From positions 1 to 14,780 of the forward strand of contig DHPL01000049.1 in NCBI GenBank assembly GCA_002407905.1: a stretch of 14,780 nucleotides of DNA. Direction: 5' to 3'. Under the pieces are notes generated by a model. That model ran no database searches. It had not been told where the DNA came from and saw only the letters and a list, made by a program, of their open reading frames with translations. The translations under genes were made by a program, and so were the position numbers. How positions within the stretch are numbered: the first letter of the stretch is position 1; each line of letters begins with the position of its first letter. This document shows positions 1 to 5,622 of this stretch, piece by piece. Source of the DNA: Anaerolineaceae bacterium UBA5365. Its GTDB lineage: Bacteria; Chloroflexota; Anaerolineae; Anaerolineales; Anaerolineaceae.

Positions 1-2
1 TG

Positions 3-800
3 AGCGAACTGCAGCAGGCAGAGGATTGCCCCAAGGACCAGCGCTCAGTCATTTTGCTCCCGGGCATCATGTACCTGCAAACCCACGAGACCATCGGCCA
101 CGCCTTGGAGCTGGACCGCATCCTGGGCTACGAGCTCAGTTTTGCCGGCGGTTCCTTTGTGCGACTGGAGGATTTTGGCCGCCTGCGCTACGGCAGCGAA
201 AAACTGACCGCCCGGGCCAACGCCACCGAGCCCAACAGCCCCGGCAGTTTTGGCTACGATGATGACGGCGTGCCCGCCCAGGATAACCTCCTGATCGATC
301 AGGGCATTTTGGTCGGCGCGATCAACAGCCGCCAGATGGTGGAAGAAGCCAACGCCAAAGCCAAACGCCAGATCTTCGCAGGCAGCAGCGGCGCCAACCG
401 GGCCACCGCTTTCTACCGCGTCCCCATCGAACGCATGACCAATATCAACATCGATCCGGGCACGGATGGCAGCCTGGAAGACATCATCGCCAATACGGAA
501 CACGGCGTGGTGCTGGACGGCGATAAAAGCTGGAGTATCGGCAGCAACCGCGAACAATTCCATTTCGCCACCGATATCGGCTGGCGCGTAGAGGACGGCA
601 AGGTGACCGGCGTGGTCAAGAACGCCACCTACAAGGGCGACACCGTACCCTTTTACAACTCGCTCTCGATGGTGGGCGATGCAAGCACCTGGCAACTGAT
701 GTACGTGGATAACTGCGGCAAGGGTGCCCCGGGCCAGGTGATGCAGTTGGGCCACGGTATACCCGTCTGCCGCTTTGACAACGTAACGGTGGGAGAGTAA
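3..800 (+). CDS. tldD: TldD metalloprotease subunit, C-terminal part (5' end outside window)
   Basis: Catalytic subunit of the TldD/TldE heteromeric cytoplasmic metalloprotease, known in E. coli for degrading unfolded or small peptides and for removing the leader of microcin B17. The frame is open from position 3, so the N-terminal part is cut off by the window edge. The HExxxH zinc motif (H-E-T-I-G-H, codons 84-101) lies in the typical TldD setting, followed by an LELDRILG stretch. Near the C-terminus a Cys (codon 714-716) in a NCGKGxPGQ context matches the place where E. coli TldD has its third zinc ligand. The last residues (DNVTVGE) resemble the usual TldD end. The stop codon overlaps the start of tldE by one base (TAATG), which suggests translational coupling. 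Family identification is firm; the native substrate cannot be read from the sequence. Confidence 0.93.
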   Translation, partial: SELQQAEDCPKDQRSVILLPGIMYLQTHETIGHALELDRILGYELSFAGGSFVRLEDFGRLRYGSEKLTARANATEPNSPGSFGYDDDGVPAQDNLLIDQGILVGAINSRQMVEEANAKAKRQIFAGSSGANRATAFYRVPIERMTNINIDPGTDGSLEDIIANTEHGVVLDGDKSWSIGSNREQFHFATDIGWRVEDGKVTGVVKNATYKGDTVPFYNSLSMVGDASTWQLMYVDNCGKGAPGQVMQLGHGIPVCRFDNVTVGE

Positions 801-2188
801 TGATGGAAAAAGCAACGATTGCCCTCTTGAAGGACCTGCGCGCTTACGCCCTCAATAAGGGCCTGACCGCCGTGATCCGCTACCATGCGGAGCGCAGCCA
901 CCTGATGCGCTTTGCCAACAGCGCCATCTCCCTGAACACCAGCGAGGACCTGACACGCTTTGAGATCTACGTGTACGATGGCCGCCGGCGGGCAAATTAC
1001 AGCCTCATTGCGGACCCCTCCAACCTGGAAGCCCTGCACCGCGGGATCGATACGGCCGCCGATATGGTCAGGCATGCCCAAGCCCTCTCTTACGAGCCCA
1101 GCGTGGCGGAATACAAGGAAGACGTTGTTGACACCCGCGCTTACGACCCCGCTTTGGCAGCCTTGACCAACGCGGAATGCCTGGCTTACTTCAATCAGGC
1201 CGCGGCAGGTTTGGAAAACGCTGACCTGCAGCTCAGCGGTAACTTCATGAACGGCGAAACTTTTACCGCCCAAATCAGCACCCTGTCCGAACACACCCAA
1301 TTTTTCGCCAGCACGGACGCTCAGATCACTGTAGTGATCTCGTCCCTCTCCCAAAAATGGGAAGTGAATGGGGAGCGCAGCGCCCAAAAAGCCAGCGACC
1401 TCGATGCCGCGGACCTGCATGCCAACCTGGCTTTCCTGGTAGATAAGTACCGGAATTGCCCGCCCGTGCAGCTGCCCTTGGGCAAGTACCGCATCGTGCT
1501 GGGGCCAGCCGCCACGGCTGAGCTGCTTAATTTCATGACCTGGATCGGCCCGAATGGGGCTGCGCTCAAGCGCGGTTATTCCTTCTTAAAGGAAGAGGAT
1601 CAAGGCAAGCAGATCTTCTCCCGGCAATTTACCCTTACGGATGACCCGTGTGAAGCCCAGCTTTTTGCCCAAAGCCACGATGAAAGCGGCCTGCGCCGCC
1701 AACGTTTTGCCTTTTTTGACGCAGGCATCTTCAAGGATTTTATTTGGGATCAGGATACCGCGGACGAGTTCGATAAAACCCCAACCGGTCACGATGTGAT
1801 GCATGGTTCCCTGGTGCTCGAGGGCGGCCAGCAGGATTGCGGCAGCCTGGAGGCATTGGCAGCCCTGGCCAAAGACCAGGACATTCTCTACGTGCCCTAC
1901 ATCCACTATATGAACGCAGTGAACCCCAGCAAAGGCCTGCTCACTGGCAGCAGCCGTTTTGGCGCCTTGTTTTTCAAGCGCGATGGCAGCATCGAAGTGC
2001 CCTACAACGTCCGCCTCACCCACAGCTTCCAGGACTTTTTTGGCGATCAACTGGCCTGGATGAGCCGGCAGCAAGCGGTCTACAATGCCAGCGCCTCCTA
2101 CGAGCGCCGCAATCCCACCGCCTTTTTGCTGCCGCGCTTTGTCTGCGTGGATGGTTTGGAGGTATCGCACTCAAATAGCAGTTACTAG
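800..2188 (+). CDS. tldE: TldE/PmbA family protein, partner subunit of TldD
   Basis: 462 residues, close to the 450 of E. coli PmbA/TldE. It has no HExxxH motif, as expected for the non-metal-binding partner that shapes the TldD/TldE proteolytic chamber. The N-terminal region (LMRFANSAISLN...RFEIYVYDGRRRANYSL) is the family's usual start. The C-terminal region (NPSKGLLTGSSRFGALFF...IEVPYNVRLTHSF) is the conserved beta-rich domain. It starts at the first of two adjacent ATGs (800 and 803), with a GGGAGAG ribosome-binding stretch inside the end of tldD. The one-base overlap makes an obligate tldD-tldE pair. No RiPP precursor or modifying enzyme is visible nearby, so a housekeeping peptide-processing role is at least as likely as natural-product maturation. 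Confidence 0.92.
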   Translation: MMEKATIALLKDLRAYALNKGLTAVIRYHAERSHLMRFANSAISLNTSEDLTRFEIYVYDGRRRANYSLIADPSNLEALHRGIDTAADMVRHAQALSYEPSVAEYKEDVVDTRAYDPALAALTNAECLAYFNQAAAGLENADLQLSGNFMNGETFTAQISTLSEHTQFFASTDAQITVVISSLSQKWEVNGERSAQKASDLDAADLHANLAFLVDKYRNCPPVQLPLGKYRIVLGPAATAELLNFMTWIGPNGAALKRGYSFLKEEDQGKQIFSRQFTLTDDPCEAQLFAQSHDESGLRRQRFAFFDAGIFKDFIWDQDTADEFDKTPTGHDVMHGSLVLEGGQQDCGSLEALAALAKDQDILYVPYIHYMNAVNPSKGLLTGSSRFGALFFKRDGSIEVPYNVRLTHSFQDFFGDQLAWMSRQQAVYNASASYERRNPTAFLLPRFVCVDGLEVSHSNSSY

Positions 2189-2266
2189 GACGTCCGGTTT
2201 AATCCTGACCGGGGTAAGCCCCCCGCCCTGAACTGCAAAGGAACGGATAGAAAAAGGAATTGAATA

Positions 2267-2953
2267 ATGCAGAATGAAAATAACGAGTTCACTCGCCTGA
2301 TCTTTGTACGCCATGGGCAAATCGATTCGAATACGGCCAATAAAATGGCTGTTTTGGATGAGGAGCCCCTGAACGCCAAAGGTATCGGGCAGGTTGAACT
2401 GGCCGCCCAGCGCCTTGCCCGCGAGTTTGAACCCAATATCCTGCTTTGCAGTCCTGTATATCGCGCGCGGCAAAGCGCGGAAATCGTCAGCGCGGCAACC
2501 GGCCTGCCCGCCCAAGAGCTCGCGGACTTGAGCGAGATTGACTTTGGGTCGCTTTCGGGGCTTACATTCCCAGAGATCTCCGAACGCTTCCCCCAAAAGT
2601 ACGCGGAGCTGCGGGCCTTTGTGGAAACCCCTGACCAAAGCCAGGTAGAGCGGCCCCAGTTCCCGGATGGGGAAACTTACGCGCAGATCACAGCCAGGGT
2701 CCAGCGTCTCACCCAGCGCGTGCTGGCGGAATGGCCAGGCAAAACCCTGGTTGCCGTAGCCCATGGGGGCATCATTAAATGCGCGCTGATGCTCTATGCT
2801 GGGGGCAGCTTTTCCCGCAGTGTGCCCTTTGCCATCGATAATGCCAGTTTAAGTGTGGTGGATTTTTATCGCGGCAAGCCCATGATCCGCCTGGTGAACG
2901 ATATCAGCCATCTGGGAACAAAACTCAAGTACGTTAAAACCCGCCTGCTATAA
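2267..2953 (+). CDS. Histidine phosphatase superfamily protein (phosphoglycerate-mutase-like)
   Basis: 228 residues. A branch-1 histidine phosphatase: a phosphohistidine-forming His acts on a small phosphorylated metabolite or phosphoprotein in the cytoplasm. The catalytic RHG is at residues 15-17 (His16) after a hydrophobic strand. The SPVYRARQSA segment supplies Arg66, Glu90 sits in SEIDFGSLSG, and the second His is His166 in VAVAHGG. All expected catalytic positions are intact. The family includes cofactor-dependent phosphoglycerate mutase, alpha-ribazole phosphatase (CobC) and broad-specificity phosphatases; the sequence does not separate these, and no cobalamin genes are adjacent. It starts at ATG 2267 with an AAAGGAA ribosome-binding site 7 bases upstream. 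It follows tldE by 78 bases with no convincing terminator between, so cotranscription with tldDE is plausible. Confidence 0.88.
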   Translation: MQNENNEFTRLIFVRHGQIDSNTANKMAVLDEEPLNAKGIGQVELAAQRLAREFEPNILLCSPVYRARQSAEIVSAATGLPAQELADLSEIDFGSLSGLTFPEISERFPQKYAELRAFVETPDQSQVERPQFPDGETYAQITARVQRLTQRVLAEWPGKTLVAVAHGGIIKCALMLYAGGSFSRSVPFAIDNASLSVVDFYRGKPMIRLVNDISHLGTKLKYVKTRLL

Positions 2954-3008
2954 ACCCCGATGGTCAGGCAGGGACGCCTGAGCCCATTCTTATCTACTTA
3001 ATTAAAGG

Positions 3009-3036
3009 AAGAGGCACGCTTGATAGCGTGCCTCTT
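3009..3036. terminator. Bidirectional intrinsic terminator between convergent genes
   Basis: A 12-bp perfect stem has arms at 3009-3020 and 3025-3036 and a TGAT loop. It is flanked by T residues on the plus strand and by the complement of an A-rich run on the minus strand. It lies between the phosphatase gene (plus) and the ulaB-like gene (minus) and should stop transcription from both sides. Confidence 0.88.
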
Positions 3037-3050
3037 TGATCTTCTAACGC

Positions 3051-3356
3051 CTATTTGGCGAATTTTTTATCCAGTCCTTCGGCGATGATCTTTTCTTTGA
3101 TCTCAGCGGCAGACATCACGTTCCGTAAACCGATCACGTGCACGCCCTTTTTGATAGCGCCTTCAAACATGTTCAAAAAGGTGTTGGGCACAAAAACCAT
3201 CTCGAATTGCGTGGCGATGCTCTTCGCCTCCGATATGGGTGAATGCGTGACCTTGGTCACGTTCATATTCAATTCTTTCACTACCTTTTCAACAGCCATC
3301 TTCATCAGGAGGCTGGAACCCGCGCCGTTAGCGCATGCTGCCAATATTGTTGCCAT
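3051..3356 (-). CDS. ulaB: PTS system IIB component, lactose/ascorbate type (UlaB-like)
   Basis: 101 residues, the normal size for a free-standing IIB. IIB proteins receive phosphate from IIA on a cysteine near the N-terminus and pass it to the sugar held by IIC. Here the first strand MATILAAC is followed by ANGAGSSLL, placing the phosphorylatable Cys at residue 8 in a P-loop-like turn; the following LLMKMAVEKVVKEL helix is typical of the ascorbate/galactitol IIB fold. The ribosome-binding site AGAAAGGAAG lies just upstream of the ATG. It is downstream of the IIC gene on the same strand but separated by 130 bases containing its own promoter-like sequence, so it may be expressed partly independently. 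Ascorbate specificity is inferred from the IIC partner; related sugar acids or pentitols are possible. Confidence 0.88.
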   Translation of the reverse strand: MATILAACANGAGSSLLMKMAVEKVVKELNMNVTKVTHSPISEAKSIATQFEMVFVPNTFLNMFEGAIKKGVHVIGLRNVMSAAEIKEKIIAEGLDKKFAK

Positions 3357-3388
3357 TGTCTTCCTTTCTTTGCCTTACGGTTTGCACT

Positions 3389-3415
3389 ATTATACCAACA
3401 GGGGCGCTCGTGCAA
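3389..3415 (-). promoter_or_regulatory. Promoter candidate for ulaB with extended -10
   Basis: Read on the minus strand, a perfect TATAAT (3394-3389) is preceded by TGG, giving an extended -10 (TGn). TTGCAC (3415-3410) is a possible -35 with a short 15-base spacer. The predicted start is near 3382, leaving a leader of about 26 bases with the ribosome-binding site. Confidence 0.6.
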
Positions 3416-3428
3416 GGGCGCCCCTGTT
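3397..3428. promoter_or_regulatory. 11-bp inverted repeat over the ulaB promoter (operator or hairpin)
   Basis: The arms AACAGGGGCGC (3397-3407) and GCGCCCCTGTT (3418-3428) are perfectly complementary across a 10-base centre. On the minus strand the repeat covers the -35 region and abuts the -10 of ulaB, so it could be a repressor site. It also sits downstream of the IIC gene. The minus-strand side is not followed by a T run, while the plus-strand side is followed by TTTGATTTT, so a terminator role is weaker for the genes that run through it. Confidence 0.5.
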
Positions 3429-3452
3429 TGATTTTCCTTAGAATGTACAAGT

Positions 3453-3475
3453 GGCCAGCCTAATTAAACCTGGCC
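3453..3475 (-). repeat. Short inverted repeat just after the IIC stop codon
   Basis: GGCCAG and CTGGCC form a 6-bp stem with an AT-rich 11-base loop, starting 11 bases after the IIC stop on the minus strand. There is no T tract after it, so it is at best an attenuating or mRNA-end-protecting hairpin between IIC and IIB. Confidence 0.35.
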
Positions 3476-3486
3476 TTTCAGTCTAA

Positions 3487-4986
3487 TTAATCGTCGCCAG
3501 CAGCGGCGTGCTGCGCGGCTTCTTTTTCGGCCTTCTTAGCCTTGTAGGCTTCGTAGTCCTCGGTGACCAGGAAGTAGGTATCCGGGTTGGCGCGGTACTG
3601 CAGCTGCGGGATAACCAGCAGAGCAACAGCGATGAGGGCAACACCAGCGAAGCTGAGGTATTTCATCACGGCCGTGAACACGGGCCAGAGCACAGCCCAG
3701 TCCCACATGCCCAGGTAACCGCCGTAGGCAGCCATGCCCACCCAGCTGGCGATAAATGCCGAGCCAAATACCTGACACAGACCGGCAACAAAGGGCCAGA
3801 GCATGGCCGCTTTAATACCGCCCTTATTGTTGGCGAACACACCAATGGTGGCATTATCGAAGAACACAGGCACAAAGCCCGCGATCACAACTACCGGGCT
3901 GCGCAGCGCGATGAGGGCTGCGATGGCCAGGAACTGACCCAGGGCGCCGAAGAGGAAGCCGATGGTGACCGCGTTGGGGGAACCGAAACCGTAGGAGACG
4001 GCACAGTCCACACCGGGAACGGCACCGGGCAGCAGGCGTTCCTGAATACCATGGAACGAAGCGGAGAGTTCGGCAACGAATGTGCGCACACCCAGCTGCA
4101 GGATGGCCAGATACACGGCAAAGTTCAGCGAGGTGGTCAGCACGTAGAACAGGAAGCTCTTATCAGCGGCCAGGAATTTCTGCTCCACCAGATAGGGCTT
4201 GCCCAGGATAACCAGGATGGTGCCGAAGAAAATCGTCATCAGAATGGAAGTGGCAACCATGTTCTCGTTGAAGATGGAAAGCCAGCCAGGCAGGTTGAGG
4301 TCTTCCAGGCGTTTGCTCTTGCCCTGTCCGCTCTTATTCATCTTTTCAGAGAGCCAGGAGAAGAGGCGCAGGCCGAACATCTGCTGGTGGGCGATGGCAA
4401 ATCCGGCGCCGTCAGTAAGGTCCTGCGTGGGCTCAACGGTAAGGTTGGAACCCACAGCCCAGTAAAGGCCGAGGATCAAGCCCATGATCAGCAGAATGGA
4501 GGTGTCGCCCAGGTTGGGGAAGGCAAACAGGATCAGCCAGAAAGCGGTTGAGGCCTGCTGCACCTGAACGTGACCGGTGGTGAAAATGGAGCGCAGTTTG
4601 GTAACTTTGCGCAAGGCCACCAGAACGATGTTAAAGATGAAGGCAATCAGCACCAGGATCATCACCTGACCAAAGGTGCGGCCGAACACTTCTTCAACGC
4701 CAGCGGTGACCGCGTTTTGGCCAAAGTACGGGTCGATGACCATGGCGTCCAGATTGAAGCGGTCCTTGAGGCCCACAAGAATGGGGCGGAAGTTGTTGAC
4801 CAAACCGCCGGAACCAACACCCAGGATAAGGTAACCAACGATGGCTTTAATTACCCCGGCAAGCACTTCGTGCCAGGGTTTTCTGAGCAAAACGTAACCA
4901 AGCAGTACCAACAAACCAATAAAGTATGCCGGCTGAGTAAGAATGTTATTGACAATAAGTGCCCAAGCAGATTGAAGGAATTGCAT
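3487..4986 (-). CDS. ulaA: PTS system IIC component, ascorbate/SgaT-UlaA family
   Basis: 499-residue integral membrane transporter. It translocates L-ascorbate or a related substrate while IIB phosphorylates it. About eleven hydrophobic segments span most of the protein. Family hallmarks visible include VGSGGLVNNFRPIL near residue 60, the LGDTSILLIMGLILGLYWAVGSNLTVEPTQDLT stretch near residue 160-190, and GAVPGVDCAVSYGFGSPNAVTIGFLFG in the second half. E. coli UlaA has 465 residues; the excess is mostly a charged Lys/Glu/Ala-rich C-terminal tail of about 35 residues. It is a single-domain IIC with no fused IIB or IIA. The start at 4986 is fixed by CAGGAGT about 6 bases upstream and an in-frame TAA directly before. 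A promoter with a start-site palindrome lies about 150 bases upstream. Confidence 0.92.
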   Translation of the reverse strand: MQFLQSAWALIVNNILTQPAYFIGLLVLLGYVLLRKPWHEVLAGVIKAIVGYLILGVGSGGLVNNFRPILVGLKDRFNLDAMVIDPYFGQNAVTAGVEEVFGRTFGQVMILVLIAFIFNIVLVALRKVTKLRSIFTTGHVQVQQASTAFWLILFAFPNLGDTSILLIMGLILGLYWAVGSNLTVEPTQDLTDGAGFAIAHQQMFGLRLFSWLSEKMNKSGQGKSKRLEDLNLPGWLSIFNENMVATSILMTIFFGTILVILGKPYLVEQKFLAADKSFLFYVLTTSLNFAVYLAILQLGVRTFVAELSASFHGIQERLLPGAVPGVDCAVSYGFGSPNAVTIGFLFGALGQFLAIAALIALRSPVVVIAGFVPVFFDNATIGVFANNKGGIKAAMLWPFVAGLCQVFGSAFIASWVGMAAYGGYLGMWDWAVLWPVFTAVMKYLSFAGVALIAVALLVIPQLQYRANPDTYFLVTEDYEAYKAKKAEKEAAQHAAAGDD

Positions 4987-5125
4987 TTTTTACTCCTGTA
5001 TGAACCCGAAATAAGTGAAATAACTGGGAATAGGACTGCGGATTATGCTATCTGGATACTGCCTCCTTTTCTAAAAGTCTTTTTTCGCGGCATTCCGCGC
5101 GATCAGCGAAACTAATAACCAAATC

Positions 5126-5140
5126 TTAAACTAGGTTTAA
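5126..5140. promoter_or_regulatory. Perfect palindrome at the predicted ulaA start site (operator candidate)
   Basis: The arms TTAAAC and GTTTAA surround a 3-base centre TAG. The repeat begins at the edge of the ulaA -10 box and is centred on the predicted +1 (about 5133). That is a classic place for a repressor to block initiation. The AAAC/GTTT half-sites resemble those of several sugar-responsive regulator families, but no regulator gene is in the window. Confidence 0.5.
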
Positions 5141-5168
5141 TTATAGAAATACCGTCCAATTTGGGCAA
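5140..5168 (-). promoter_or_regulatory. Promoter candidate for ulaA
   Basis: On the minus strand, -35 TTGCCC (5168-5163), a 17-base spacer and a perfect -10 TATAAT (5145-5140). The predicted transcript start is near 5133, giving a leader of about 147 bases before the ATG at 4986. Confidence 0.65.
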
Positions 5169-5326
5169 CAAATTTTGAAAATAATGCACATAAGTGCGCT
5201 TAATTCATCTCATCTTGCCCTGTTTGTCCAATTCTGCAGGTTCTGTGCCAGAAATAAACGCAAATTCGTGCTAATTACGAACTATTTATATCACATTGGA
5301 TAGTAATATTTCTTTGTCATTATACC

Positions 5327-5356
5327 TTGTCAATTTTCAGATTCCTAAACTATAAT
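5327..5356 (+). promoter_or_regulatory. Promoter candidate for subtilase 1
   Basis: -35 TTGTCA (5327-5332), an 18-base spacer and -10 TATAAT (5351-5356), close to the vegetative-sigma consensus. A second TTGTCA lies 13 bases upstream (5314-5319). The predicted start is near 5363, about 260 bases before the ATG. Confidence 0.65.
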
Positions 5357-5361
5357 CTTCA

Positions 5362-5378
5362 AACTTACTTGATAAGTT
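5362..5378. promoter_or_regulatory. Inverted repeat at the predicted start site of subtilase 1
   Basis: AACTTA and TAAGTT flank a 5-base centre (CTTGA). The repeat covers the predicted +1 to +16, so it could be a repressor site or a very short 5' hairpin in the transcript. Its arms differ from those of the ulaA palindrome. Confidence 0.4.
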
Positions 5379-5622
5379 CTATACACTATCTTTACTAAAT
5401 ACTAATAAGCAGGATCATGGATAGAGACAGTCAGTCTTCCAGACCACGCAACCCCATTTACCTTAGTCCAGCACAGCCCATTTAGGCTGCATATATAACC
5501 AAGCGAACTCACCATCGCAAGAGAGTCAGGTATCAGATGGTCGAATTATCAGTACCCACCAGAACAATCAAGGCCAAACATTTTTTATTATTGATTCTGC
5601 AAACTAGCCCGGGAAAAAACTC

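Larger units (their letters stand above)
4987..5622. other. AT-rich divergent intergenic region (ulaA / subtilase 1)
   Basis: 636 bases between divergent genes, clearly more AT-rich than the flanking coding DNA. It holds a minus-strand promoter for ulaA (5140-5168) and a strong plus-strand promoter (5327-5356). Two inverted repeats sit at the respective predicted start sites, and there are several minor dyads. The long leader before the subtilase (about 260 bases) matches no riboswitch class I can recognise. Only tiny open frames occur here: 22 codons plus strand at 5417-5485, and 37 codons minus strand at 5515-5402 without a ribosome-binding site. Confidence 0.7.

Noticed and set aside
45..1420. 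Long minus-strand open frames opposite tldD and tldE
   Set aside because: GC-rich shadow frames of conserved genes. The translations resemble no family and have no ribosome-binding sites.
2194..2222. Terminator between tldE and the phosphatase gene
   Set aside because: Two short dyads (CCGGT/ACCGG and GGGG/CCCC) are present, but neither has a long stem or a following T tract.
3508..4551. 347-codon plus-strand open frame opposite the IIC gene
   Set aside because: It is antisense to a confidently identified membrane transporter. The translation is His/Gly/Gln/Glu-rich low-complexity sequence typical of a shadow frame, with no recognisable domain.
5086..5099. CGCGG/CCGCG hairpin as a terminator in the ulaA leader
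   Set aside because: On the minus strand it is followed by A residues rather than T. The T run is on the wrong side for either transcript, and the stem is only 5 bp.
5402..5515. 37-codon minus-strand ORF in the intergenic region (MVSSLGYICSLNG...)
   Set aside because: No ribosome-binding site, no promoter directed at it, and a composition no different from chance. It is not supported as a gene.
5363..5622. Riboswitch in the leader of subtilase 1 (c-di-GMP type considered)
   Set aside because: Fragments such as CACGCAACCCC and CAGCC/GGCTG superficially recall known aptamers, but the conserved core and pairing pattern are not there.
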